From Siderastrea radians (taxonomy: Eukaryota > Cnidaria > Anthozoa > Scleractinia > Rhizangiidae), in assembly GCA_964017195.1 (NCBI GenBank), contig OZ024900.1:33873093-33937092 (forward strand): a stretch of 64,000 bases of DNA. The letters run 5' to 3'. How positions within the stretch are numbered: the stretch's first letter is position 1; the number at the start of each line of letters is the position of its first letter. The notes under the pieces were generated by a model, which was given only the letters and a program-made list of their open reading frames with translations, searched no databases and was not told where the DNA came from. Made by a program: the position numbers and the translations under genes. Below, piece by piece: positions 51,131 to 60,520 of the stretch.

Positions 51131-52231
51131 TTAAGACACTAAATCAAACATCAAATCGACACCCTCGTCGGATGACGTCATGTCCTCCAACCAATCATCA
51201 ACGAAAGCCTCCACATTAAAATCCTGCACATCGTCCATCACCTGCTCCCACTCGTCGGGTGACAATAAATCCTGCAAAAATGAAAGATCGTTACAGTCAG
51301 AGGGTTCGCTGCCTTGCATAGTTCCCGAATCAAGGCGCGTAGGACACTCCTCCTCCTCAAGGCGCGTAGGACACTCCTCCTCCTCGTCCTCAAGGAGTTG
51401 AAGAAAGGATTCCGGGGGCGGGGTATCCACAGAGTCCAGCGAGTCACAAAAGGCTTGGACATAGTCCGTCACAGGCATGGATGTCCGACAATCCGTCACA
51501 GGCATGGATGTCCGACAATCCGTCAGGGGGATGGTTAACGTCATCAACTTCTCCATTCTCTTTTTCTCCCGAAAACGGGTTTGACGAATCCTGTTTTGCT
51601 CCCTCACCAGCTCGGGATGGGCCTCCCGATGACGGGCATAACGCTGCCTCTGTTGCTCCCTCAACTCCTCTCGACGACTCTCTCGATATCGTCGCTGTTT
51701 CTCCCTCACCTCCTCTCGACGGCTCTCTCGATATCGTCGCTGTTTCTCCCTCACCAGCTCCCGATGGGCCTCCCGATATTGTCGCTGACGCTCCATGATC
51801 CGTTCTTGATTGGCTTTAAAGTACCGCCTGTCTTTCTCCCTTACGCGCTCTCGATGTTTTTCTCTGTAACGCCTGTCGGCCTCCAATATGCGCTCTCGGT
51901 GCTTTGCCCGGTAACGCTTTTGGTACTCCGACCGCCGGGGTCGATGCGTTGCCTGGTGACGCCTGTCGGCCGCCGCCCGCCGGGCTCTTGGGCCCGGTCG
52001 GGGGGGTGGCCGTTCGTCATCATCGCTTTCGTGGTACGTGACGGGGGCTCTGCGGGGGCGCAACTCTCTTTCGGTCGACGTCGGGAGCAGGGGTCGACGC
52101 GGTGGCTGGTAGCACCTGTCAGTTTCCCCCCGACGCTGGGCTCTTTGGAGAGCTGTCTGTTTGGGCTCGGCAGCGCTTTGTTGGCACTTGTAGGGGGCTC
52201 TGCGGGGACGCAATTCTCTTGCGGCACACAT
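51131..52231 (-). CDS. Basic-repeat/acidic-tail protein, candidate regulator
   Basis: From the first ATG (52231) there are 366 residues. Two RELRPRRAP blocks are followed by about eight ~15-residue basic repeats (type YREaHRExVREKxRR) forming a long charged helix. A twice-repeated TDCRTSMPV and a twice-repeated EEECPTRL follow. The last ~60 residues are acidic and hydrophobic (EWEQVMDD, DDWLEDM), like an activation domain. The frame stays open upstream to 52435 without ATG and overlaps the 52119-52556 frame. Splicing from, or leaky scanning past, that gene is likely. A transcription-regulator role is inferred from composition. Confidence 0.6.
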   Translation of the reverse strand: MCAARELRPRRAPYKCQQSAAEPKQTALQRAQRRGETDRCYQPPRRPLLPTSTERELRPRRAPVTYHESDDDERPPPRPGPRARRAAADRRHQATHRPRRSEYQKRYRAKHRERILEADRRYREKHRERVREKDRRYFKANQERIMERQRQYREAHRELVREKQRRYRESRREEVREKQRRYRESRREELREQQRQRYARHREAHPELVREQNRIRQTRFREKKRMEKLMTLTIPLTDCRTSMPVTDCRTSMPVTDYVQAFCDSLDSVDTPPPESFLQLLEDEEEECPTRLEEEECPTRLDSGTMQGSEPSDCNDLSFLQDLLSPDEWEQVMDDVQDFNVEAFVDDWLEDMTSSDEGVDLMFDLVS

Positions 52232-52556
52232 CGGGAGAGGGTGGCGGTACTGGTGGAGGGATATCTGGCCGTTTGAATTGATAACGCCAATACGAACAAC
52301 AATAATCGAGCCCCTCGATAAACCAGTCGCAGGTGTGTTGAGGGTAGCAGAGGGGGTGGAAGCGGGTGGCTTGTGCTGCCCGGGTTGCCTGAGCTGCCTG
52401 TTTGAGCTGCTCCCTCTGTTTGAGCTGTTCACCAAATTCAGTCACGCCTTGGTCCAGCACCCACTCCGCCTTGACTTTCTCTAAAATCGCTTCGACTTCT
52501 AAATCCAGCTCAAACTCTTCGAATGTTTCCAACAGCTTGCCTTGAGCAACCTCCAT
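52119..52556 (-). CDS. Promoter-proximal leftward gene, 145 residues
   Basis: Its ATG (AAAATGG) lies 31 bp downstream of a minus-strand TATAAAAG (52594-52587). The first 60 residues are acidic and helical. The middle has a Cys/Trp/Tyr-rich stretch (CYPQHTCDW, DYCCSYW) that could bind metal, and the end is Pro/Ser-rich. Its last ~110 bases overlap the larger basic-repeat frame. It may be a separate protein or the 5' exon of a spliced product with that frame. Not recognised. Confidence 0.55.
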   Translation of the reverse strand: MEVAQGKLLETFEEFELDLEVEAILEKVKAEWVLDQGVTEFGEQLKQREQLKQAAQATRAAQATRFHPLCYPQHTCDWFIEGLDYCCSYWRYQFKRPDIPPPVPPPSPDVCRKRIASPQSPLQVPTKRCRAQTDSSPKSPASGGN

Positions 52557-52586
52557 TTTGAGATGACTCAGCCGGAGGTTCGATTT

Positions 52587-52762
52587 CTTTTATAGGGACT
52601 TATTCGTTCCCGTGATGCCCCATGGACCCTAACTAGAGAGGGGGGAGGGGGGTCCCCCCCACCTCGTCCCACCCCTCCCTAGGGCGCCCCCTCTCAGGGG
52701 GGCGCCCTGTTTAGTGATTGGATCCTTCCCCTCCCACGGGACATTTTGGTTCTCTATAAAAA
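52587..52762. promoter_or_regulatory. Divergent promoter between the regulator-like gene and POLB
   Basis: Minus-strand TATAAAAG at 52594-52587 and plus-strand TATAAAAA at 52755-52762 flank a G/C-run palindrome (52638-52679) that is nearly the reverse complement of 37343-37380. A second palindrome (GGGCGCCCCC ... GGGGGCGCCC) lies at about 52682-52709, and an ATTGG CCAAT-type box near 52717. Confidence 0.75.
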
Positions 52763-52795
52763 CAGAGCCCCGATCTCCAGCGAGTTCATCTGATC

Positions 52796-55700
52796 ATGGC
52801 CTCGCCGCCAGAACAGGAGGCCCTCCATTTACTCGGACTACAGCTGTCTAGTGATGATGAAGCAGACTATCAGGACATGTTGGACCATTTGGAACGACAA
52901 CATGCCTTTCAAACACGGCTCCTTCAACAAAGTGGAGCAGGAGATTTGGATACCTCGATCGGAACGCCACAACGTGGAGCAGGAGGGTTGGATACCTCGA
53001 TCGGAACTTTTGACTTTGAACTCCAACCCTTTGTTAATCGGACGAGTCGTCGAATGGGGGTGCGTGAACGTCATTTCAATACCCGGTTACGTCAAAGGGG
53101 GAACTTGATTCCAGATCAAAACATCACGGAAGCTCTCCAAGACGGTTTACGTCGAGCGGTGAATCAAGTGTTAACCACCACGCCTGACCTCGACGATCAA
53201 GATCGCCTTTACTTTACCATCGGATCCAATCGACTCCATAACAATTTTCAGGGGTGGGGATTACGCGCGGGGGAATGGCGTGAAGGCGGAGACCGTGTGG
53301 CAGCCCTCTTCGATCGCTTGGCGCAAGCCCTCAACAGCAACGAACAATTTGAAATGGACGATTCGTTTCAAGTCTCCATTACGCAAGTTCATCATGCACC
53401 TCAAGGCAGCGGCAAACCCCGTCGTGGCAAACCTGGCCATCCTACCATGGACATGTTAACCAGGAACTCCAAATCGATCATCAGAATTAACAATAGAGAT
53501 GAACTCTGTTGTGCCAGAGCCCTTGTGGTCGCCAAAGCTCGCGTGGACCAGCACCCGAAACACAAAGCCATTCGGAAGGGAGAGGGCCCGCTGCAAAGAA
53601 CCCTCGCTTGGGAGCTGCATCGGGAAGCCAATGTGCCCCTCGGCCCATGCAGTTACGGCGCCTTGACAGCCTTCAGTCAAGCCCCGTCCCTGGCCGGTTA
53701 CCAGATCCTGTTGGTGGATGCCGCCCGGTCTTTTCACATCACAACCTTTGGAGCCCTTCAAGACAAACAATTGATCCTCTTGCATCATCAAGGCCATTAC
53801 GATGTCATCACCAAGTTGCCTGGATTTTTCGGGTCCAGCTACGTCTGTGCCCATTGTTGGAAACCCTATGACCATGAAGATCACCATCGATGCCACAAGA
53901 AAAAGCAATGCGGGGCCTGTCGTCAAAAAGAGTGCCCTGATTTCCAGGCAGCCTATCCCCGGGGCCAGAAAGCCACCCGACGGTGCCAACAATGTCATCG
54001 GGACTTTTTTGGAGACACCTGTTTCCAAATGCATCTCGTCAAGGATCCGACCGGCAAACCCGCCAGCAACCCCCAGTCCACCATCTGTTCTCAACGTCGT
54101 CGCTGTCCAGCCTGTCGTAAACAGAACGTCGGATTAGACCAGATTGAAAAGCATCGATGCCACTATATTGATTGTCCCTCCTGCCACGAGTACGTGGACG
54201 GGGAAACGCATCGTTGTTTTATTCAAACAGCCCCCAAACCTCAAGCCAACAAGAAGAAAAGAAAGAGGACCACAGAAACCGTCCCGGAGGACGAGGTGCC
54301 CCCTTTGCATGTATTTTTTGATATTGAAGCCATGCAACCCCAGGAAAAACACATCGCCAATCTCGTCGTGGCCGAAACCGAGGCCGACGATCGTCCCGTT
54401 CGGTTCGTGGGCAAGCATTGCATCCGAGATTTCCTGGAATGGTTGGATACATTGACCCTCAACGATACCCGCCAAGTCAATGTCCTCGCTCATAATTTCC
54501 AAGGATATGATGGCTACTTTGTCATTCATCAATACTATGGCGACAACCGAATCGTCGAACAGCTCCGGAACGGCTGTAAACTCTTGGAAGTCAAACACGA
54601 TCGCCTTCGTTTCATCGATTCATTGAGTTTTTTCCAGATGCCACTCTCCGCCTTTCCCAAAACCTTTGGCTTGACCGAACTCTGCAAAGGGTACTTCCCG
54701 CACAAGTTCAACCACCCCGACCACCAAACGTACGTGGGACCCGTCCCGGCCCTCGATTACTACATGCCTGAAACCATGTCTCCCGAAGGCAGGCAAGCGT
54801 TGGAAACGTGGCATCAACAGCAACGCGACAAAGTATTTGACTTTCAACACGAATTGTTAGCTTACTGCCAATCGGATGTGCGCCTCTTGAAACAAGGTTG
54901 TCTGACATTCAAACGCTTGTTTGAAACCCTGACGGGCTTCAACCCGTTTGAGCATATCACCATTGCTTCTGCCTGCAACCGGGATTTACGCATGAACCGG
55001 ATGATCCCTAACAGTATTGCCAGTGAACCCGTCCGTGGTTGGCGCAACTCCATCAACCAATCCCGAGTAGCCATCGAATGGCTCACCTGGTGCCAACAGC
55101 AGAACCAGAACATTCAACATGTGGGCAATGCCGGCGAGGTTCGCATCCCGACCATTGGCTTCATCGACGGATACTGCCACGACACCCGGACCGTGTACGA
55201 ATTTCAAGGGTGTTTCACCCATGGATGCCCGACATGTTATCCAAACCGCCACGAACCCCATGTCCGCCACTTTGATCGGACCCTGCAAGATGTCTACGAG
55301 ACCACCCAACAAAAGATCCAACGGCTCAAAGAGCTCGGGTGCACGGTCGTTCAAATGTGGGAATGTGAATGGGCCCGTCTCAAAGCCACCTCCTCGGATA
55401 TCCGTACGTTTGTGGCCCAGCTTCAATTCACAGCACCCTTGAATCCCCGCGACGCGTTCTGTGGAGGGCGTACCAATGCCGTCAAGTTGTACCATCATGT
55501 CACCCCCAGTCAAAAGATCCATTACATCGATGTCACCTCGTTGTACCCATGGGTCAACAAAACCTGTCTCTACCCTAAAGGGCATCCGACCTTCATCTCC
55601 ACCCCGGGTCACACCGACATCCACCAGTACTTTGGACTCATCCAATGTCAAATCCTGCCTCCACGTGAACTGTATCATCCTGTCCTGCCTTACCGCCATG

Positions 55701-56815
55701 AGGGAAAACTCCTGTTTCCCCTCTGTGCAACGTGTGTGCAAAACGAAATGCCCAAACGTCCCTGGGACAGAACCTCGGAATGCGTGCACACTGACCGGCA
55801 ACGGGTCCTGACGGGAACATGGTGCAGCCCGGAATTGGCCAAAGCCGTCGAGCTCGGGTACCAAGTCCAGTACATTTACGAGGTCTGGCATTTTGACGAG
55901 ACCTGTGAGGGGCTCTTCAAAGACTACGTCAACACCTGGTTGAAAATCAAACAAGAGGCTAGTGGGTGGCCTGAGGAGAACATGACTGAACAAGACAAAC
56001 AAACTTATATAGACAACTATTTCCAACAGGAAGGCATCCGGTTGGAGTACGACAAAATAGAGAAGAACCCGGGGCTCCGCACCCTGGCCAAAATGATGTT
56101 GAATTCCATGTGGGGCAAGTTTGGCCAACGCCTTAACAAAACCCAAGTCAAAGAATTTAATGACCCTCAAGCCTTCCATCGTTTCTTGGATACCAGTACT
56201 TTGGACGTACGACACGTCTCCGTCATCAATGACCAATTGGTGGAGGTCCATTATCAGTACCAGGACGAAGACATCCCCGTGTCACCCAACCTGAACATCT
56301 TCGTGGCCTGTTTCACCACCTGTTGGGCCCGACTCCGACTCTATGCCGCCCTCGAACCATTGAGGGACCGGGTGCTGTATTACGACACGGACTCCATCAT
56401 CTTCCTGCAAGACGAGGATCAAGTCAACCCGGTCTTGGGCGATTACCTTGGCGACTTCACGAGCGAATTGGACTCGGACGACTACATTACGGAATTCGTC
56501 TCGGCGGGTCCCAAGAACTATGGCTACCAAACTAAACTGGGTCACGTCGAGTGCAAAGTGCGGGGTTTCCGCCTCAACAGCGAAGGCAAGAGCCAGTTGA
56601 ACTATAACGTCATGCGACAGAACGTCCTCGACGAAATCCAAAAGCCTCAAAAGGAACCACGTCAAACCCAAGTCGTCAAAACCCACCAGATCGTGCGGGA
56701 TGCAAAAACCTATGAACTGTACACCTTTCCGGATTACAAACGGTACCAGTTGGTGTATGACAAGAGAGTCGTCGATCCGCAAACCTTCCTTACTTATCCC
56801 TATGGTTACCAGTGA
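52796..56815 (+). CDS. POLB: Family B DNA polymerase of the protein-primed type, 1339 residues
   Basis: A long N-terminal region (with an 11-residue tandem duplication near residues 48-72) precedes a Cys/His-rich zinc region (about 351-478). Exonuclease motifs are D509-E511 (FDIEAM), N567/D572 (HNFQGYD) and Y690/D694 (YCQSD). Residues ~785-860 resemble a Vsr-type endonuclease: FIDGY (D791), YEFQGCFTHGCPTC, and MWECEW. Polymerase motifs are A, D912 (DVTSLYP); B, K1099 (KMMLNSMWGKFG); and C, D1197 and D1199 (YYDTDS). All catalytic residues are present. Protein-primed replication starting at the TIRs is the known mode for this clade. The upstream part may include a terminal-protein function. Confidence 0.95.
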   Translation: MASPPEQEALHLLGLQLSSDDEADYQDMLDHLERQHAFQTRLLQQSGAGDLDTSIGTPQRGAGGLDTSIGTFDFELQPFVNRTSRRMGVRERHFNTRLRQRGNLIPDQNITEALQDGLRRAVNQVLTTTPDLDDQDRLYFTIGSNRLHNNFQGWGLRAGEWREGGDRVAALFDRLAQALNSNEQFEMDDSFQVSITQVHHAPQGSGKPRRGKPGHPTMDMLTRNSKSIIRINNRDELCCARALVVAKARVDQHPKHKAIRKGEGPLQRTLAWELHREANVPLGPCSYGALTAFSQAPSLAGYQILLVDAARSFHITTFGALQDKQLILLHHQGHYDVITKLPGFFGSSYVCAHCWKPYDHEDHHRCHKKKQCGACRQKECPDFQAAYPRGQKATRRCQQCHRDFFGDTCFQMHLVKDPTGKPASNPQSTICSQRRRCPACRKQNVGLDQIEKHRCHYIDCPSCHEYVDGETHRCFIQTAPKPQANKKKRKRTTETVPEDEVPPLHVFFDIEAMQPQEKHIANLVVAETEADDRPVRFVGKHCIRDFLEWLDTLTLNDTRQVNVLAHNFQGYDGYFVIHQYYGDNRIVEQLRNGCKLLEVKHDRLRFIDSLSFFQMPLSAFPKTFGLTELCKGYFPHKFNHPDHQTYVGPVPALDYYMPETMSPEGRQALETWHQQQRDKVFDFQHELLAYCQSDVRLLKQGCLTFKRLFETLTGFNPFEHITIASACNRDLRMNRMIPNSIASEPVRGWRNSINQSRVAIEWLTWCQQQNQNIQHVGNAGEVRIPTIGFIDGYCHDTRTVYEFQGCFTHGCPTCYPNRHEPHVRHFDRTLQDVYETTQQKIQRLKELGCTVVQMWECEWARLKATSSDIRTFVAQLQFTAPLNPRDAFCGGRTNAVKLYHHVTPSQKIHYIDVTSLYPWVNKTCLYPKGHPTFISTPGHTDIHQYFGLIQCQILPPRELYHPVLPYRHEGKLLFPLCATCVQNEMPKRPWDRTSECVHTDRQRVLTGTWCSPELAKAVELGYQVQYIYEVWHFDETCEGLFKDYVNTWLKIKQEASGWPEENMTEQDKQTYIDNYFQQEGIRLEYDKIEKNPGLRTLAKMMLNSMWGKFGQRLNKTQVKEFNDPQAFHRFLDTSTLDVRHVSVINDQLVEVHYQYQDEDIPVSPNLNIFVACFTTCWARLRLYAALEPLRDRVLYYDTDSIIFLQDEDQVNPVLGDYLGDFTSELDSDDYITEFVSAGPKNYGYQTKLGHVECKVRGFRLNSEGKSQLNYNVMRQNVLDEIQKPQKEPRQTQVVKTHQIVRDAKTYELYTFPDYKRYQLVYDKRVVDPQTFLTYPYGYQ

Positions 56816-56824
56816 CAGACGGCT

Positions 56825-57060
56825 TCATCGCGTGACTCCTTTCCTATGAGTATACCAAGTCGTTCTGATCTGGCTTCCACCACATTTGCAATAGTCCACC
56901 AGTTCTTTTTTGAAGTTAAAGACCTTCTGGGAGAACTCCTCATCATGGAATAAGACAGGGACGTTTGGGCATCTCTTGTTCCACACAGGCGGCACACTCG
57001 GGTACCAAGTCCACGGTATCATAGTACAAGACACGCGTCCTTAAAGGTTTGCATCTTCTT
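56825..57060 (-). pseudogene. Rearranged fragments of a second POLB in opposite orientation
   Basis: Reading leftward from 57060, one frame has VLYYDT (motif C-like) and then CAACVEQEMPKRP, similar to POLB residues around 980. Another frame has FNFKKELVDYC, similar to exonuclease motif III. The pieces are out of polymerase order and interrupted by stops. This looks like a decayed, scrambled remnant of a related polymerase. Confidence 0.5.
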
Positions 57061-57740
57061 GACTGTCTGCTGAACAAGCTGAAAAGGAACCTCATCAAAA
57101 TGGAACACTCATATTATCAAAAGGAACACTCATCAAAATGGAACACTCATATTATCAAAATGGAACTCATTAAATAGGAACACTCATATTATCGCCCTCT
57201 GGTGTACCTATAATTTTTACGGTGAAAAGCTTGAGGACCCTCAAAGGTTTGCATCTTCTTGACTGCCTGCTGAACAAACTGAAAAGGAACCTCATCAAAA
57301 TGGAACACTCATATTATCAAAAGGAACACTCATCAAAATGAAACACTCATATTATCAAAAAATAGAACTCATTAAATAGATCAAAAAGGAACACTCATCA
57401 AAATGGAACACTCATATTATCAAAAGGAACACTCATCAAAATGGAACACTCATCAAAATGGAATACTCATATTATCAAAAGGAACCTCATCAAAATGGAA
57501 CACTCCTATTATCAAAAGGAATACTGGCGAAAAAGTTGAGTCAATGAATCGGATCTGATCGTGCTTCAGCTTCCTCTTGTGAAATGGGCCTTGCAATCAT
57601 CTTTCTACCTTGCAATCGTCTTTCTAGTTCCCTTCTGAGGTTTGTACCCTACGTCTTGTTTTCTGGTCAAATGGATGATCCTTCAATGGTTTCCATTAAA
57701 AATATTTTTAACAACATCAACTTGCCTCTTTTCTTTGACT
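57061..57740. repeat. Non-coding right arm with AT-rich minisatellite
   Basis: From about 57085 to 57525, variants of GGAACACTCATCAAAATGG and ACTCATATTATCAAAA repeat many times. A ~50-bp stretch (AAAGGTTTGCATCTTCTTGACTG...) is present at both about 57040 and 57245. No gene is supported. The array lies between POLB and the right TIR. Confidence 0.85.
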
Positions 57741-58020
57741 CAAGGATCACCCCCGTTGCCCCAGTTGGACTTTGGACTTTTCTCCGCGGTTTGACTTCCC
57801 CTTGAGCCCACGATCCATTTTTCATACTAGGCAGCGGTTTCCCATCCCAAATCACGTGACTTCCGGTTGCCTGAGCCCACGATTCTTTTTACCCCTGGTC
57901 AGCGGTTTTGAGCCCGCTATCCCCTTAGCAATCAACGGTCAGCGGGGGCACTTCCGGTTAGCAACCGCGAGAACCAATCAGAAGCCAGGATTAGCGCCTA
58001 TCTGGGCGCCCTTTACTACT
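57741..58020 (-). repeat. Right terminal inverted repeat
   Basis: Inverse of 34913-35192, 280 bp, ending CCCTTTACTACT. About three substitutions and no indels separate the copies. Confidence 0.97.
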
Positions 58021-58026
58021 AACATG
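58021..58026. other. Right target-site duplication AACATG
   Basis: Identical to 34907-34912. The sequence that follows (ATTCAGTTAGGAAAG) continues the interrupted host repeat exactly as in the unoccupied copies. Confidence 0.97.
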
Positions 58027-58917
58027 ATTCAGTTAGGAAAGACGACGAGAAACTGAAATTATCCTTAATGCTCAGGACGTAGACTTAGATTCTTCATAGA
58101 GTCAGGTTTTGGCCACTGTTGTTGTAAACAGGAGAAGGACAGTAAGAGAGATATTAATGACAGACTCGTCGAGAATCATCCATTAAATCTTTACCTTTGT
58201 TTGTAACTAAGCGTGATTCATCACTTTCACGATAGGTTCAAAATATCAAGTTAACCTTACACAATAAAATTGAAATTCCTAACTAATAAACAGATAGCAG
58301 TGTTTTGGATGTTTGTGTTTCCTGCTGAGCGTTACCCAATCGGGTCATTAAAACGGAGAAAAAACCCCAGAGAAGTGAAATATCTTTATCTTACAGTGTT
58401 AGAAGAAAACAAGAATCGTTCTTTATAAAGAGGATTATCTGTTTGAACACTTCTCACCAAAGCTGATGCCACATTAGCCTACAGCTGGTTGTCGCTAGAG
58501 AGTTACTACAATCTCTACGTTTTGTTAAAATTGTTGTTTAGATAAAATGTGTAGTGGAGGAATGCATAGCATGAAGATTGTAGAAAGCGGCTTTGTGGAT
58601 GTTTGTGCCTCCTTTTGAGCGTAACCCACTCGTAATGTATTGAGCTTTTCATGTGTGACGGGTCATAAAAGCGGAGAAAATGCCCCAAAGAAGTGAAATG
58701 TGTTCATCTTACAGTGTTGAAACAACATAAAAACAATCTATATAACCGTGAGGGATTATCTGTTCGAAGCATTTTCACTAACGGCTGATTACACCTCAGC
58801 CGAACAGCTGGTTGGTGACAGAGAGTGGGCAGAACAGCCGCCTTCTATTGGTTCTCTTCAAAATGTCTACTACGTTTTGTTAAAATTGATGTTTTAGAAA
58901 AAAATGCGTAGTGAAGA

Positions 58918-59000
58918 ATGCGAAAGGCAAATTCTGAGTTAGTTAAAGATGGACTTAGCACCGATTGTATGTTTATTCGAATTTTAAGCAAGGAGCTTTT
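58918..59000 (+). pseudogene. 3' fragment of the secreted-peptide gene
   Basis: It matches the region following the signal exon in the other copies (AGGCAAATTCT...GATGGACTTAGC and the GAGCTTTTGATCGAAAG 3' flank). The signal-peptide part is missing. Confidence 0.5.
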
Positions 59001-60280
59001 GATCGAAAGAAAGCCAATTGTTATTTCACAGGCTTACCATCCTCCGTTTGTGTTGCGGACCTGTGCTAGCTGTATATTAATGGCCGCTTCGGTTGTGTAC
59101 AAAGGATTTTGTGAATACGATAATTACGGCTTTTTGAACGGATGAAAGTCAAATAAAAACGCTTAGAAACGTGAACACTGTGTTAGTGTTTGTTGTAAAA
59201 TTCATTAATAATTCATAAGAATTATGACCAATCAATAGGCAGTATTTGAGTCACATGTTTACCTCTGTACCCCAATATAAATCAACTGTCTGAAAGCACG
59301 GGTAGGGTTTGAAAGGTAGCAGGGAAAGGCAGGGGTTGATGAATTATGAATTAGTAGAATTATCAATAGGATTCATTTTTATAAAGATCTCTAACTCCCT
59401 TAATTAGTATGCTTAACTTTAATAAAAACGAGTCCTGTAAATTTGTACAAAGTTTATTAATAAGTTTAACAATATCGCCTCTTCGTCTTCAGTTATTTCT
59501 TCGTGGGTGGTTGTCGACAGAGAGTTACTACAATCTCTACGTTTTGTTAAAATTGATGTTTACATAAAATTTGTAGTGGACGAATGCATAGCATGATTAA
59601 ATTGTGATAAGCGGCCCTTTGGATGTTTGTGCCTCCTTTTGAGCGTAACCAACTCGTAATTAGTTGAGCTTTTCATGCGTTTTCATGGGTCATAAAAGCT
59701 GGGAAAATGCCCCAAAGAAGTGAAATGTATTCATCTTACAGTGTTGAAACAACACTTGTAAATTGAAACTATGTAACTGAGGAATTATCTGTTCGAAGCT
59801 TTTTCACTGACGATTGATGCCGCATCGGCCGAACAGATGGTTGGTAACAGAGAGTTACTTAATAAAATCTTAGCGGCCTTCTATTGTTTCTCTTTAAAAT
59901 GTCTACTACGTTTTGTTTAAATTGATGTTTAGAAAAAATGTGTAGTGGAGCGAATGCATAGCATGAAGACTGACTGATACGGACCCATGCACAAGCGAAA
60001 TAAATTTGCGTTCAATGCCATAACACTCCTACTTCGTTCTCGCTTTTGTTCAATGCCGGGGTGCTGAGACAAAATGTCTAGAAAATATGGAAGTGCGATT
60101 AAATATCCTAGAATCTTCTATTTTCAGTTAATTGTGTCTAGTTGAAAATCATTTCAAACAGTCTTTTAAATTTGTGATGTAAATCTTGGTTTTGTTACGG
60201 TTCGTCGATGGGTAATCTCTTATGAACAACGTATAGAGGCACTTGTATCTTCACTTTAGAGGACGCACCCAAACTGGCAA

Positions 60281-60375
60281 CATGAAACGGCAGTGTGAAT
60301 TTCCCTACTTATTGGCTGCCTTTGCCGTTGCGTTGCTTCAGCGGTTACTGTGACCGAAGGAAATGAAAAGAAAGC
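60281..60375 (+). pseudogene. Decayed copy of the secreted-peptide signal exon
   Basis: Starts ATGAAACGGCAGTGTGAATT as in the intact copies, but indels near 60305 and 60335 break the frame and the donor region is altered. Confidence 0.6.
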
Positions 60376-60384
60376 CAATTGATA

Positions 60385-60520
60385 TTTTACTTTTCCTTTC
60401 CCGCCGGGCACCCTCCGCGCGTTAACTCAAGGTTTCGGCTTTTTCGTTCGGCTATTTCCCGCGCCCTCTCGACTAGCCAGAAAGGGACTGCTAGCAGTCT
60501 ATCAGTTGATATTTTTTGTA
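60385..60520. mobile_element. Short GC-rich interspersed insertion
   Basis: TCCCGCCGGGCACCCTCCGC, CCCGCGCCCTCTCGACTAG and GGGACTGCTAGCAGTC interrupt the array copy. Such blocks occur as MITE-like repeats in corals. Boundaries are uncertain. Confidence 0.4.

Larger units (their letters stand above)
34913..58020. mobile_element. Complete Polinton/Maverick (adintovirus-like) element, 23.1 kb
   Basis: It is bounded by 280-bp inverted repeats starting AGTAGTAAAGGGCGCCC and by AACATG duplications. It encodes the full Polinton core: INT, POLB, PRO, ATPase and a capsid-type protein, plus PLA2, small basic proteins and accessory genes. All core frames are open. The element is visibly richer in G+C than the flanks. 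Gene blocks face both ways from divergent TATA promoters at about 37.3, 39.1 and 52.7 kb. Near-identical TIRs and intact frames suggest recent insertion and possible activity, including virus-like particle formation (inference). Confidence 0.97.

Noticed and set aside
54986..56251. 421-codon open frame antisense to POLB
   Set aside because: It is an exact antisense shadow of polymerase motifs A and B. It has no TATA box or recognisable domain, and the sense strand has full catalytic motifs.
57085..57525. CRISPR array
   Set aside because: Repeats are ~19-bp AT-rich variants without unique spacers of constant length; the context is a eukaryotic element.
34913..58020. Bacteriophage or bacterial contamination
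   Set aside because: TATA boxes, polyadenylation signals, a chromodomain integrase, 6-bp duplications and exact continuity of the host repeat at both ends identify a eukaryotic Polinton.
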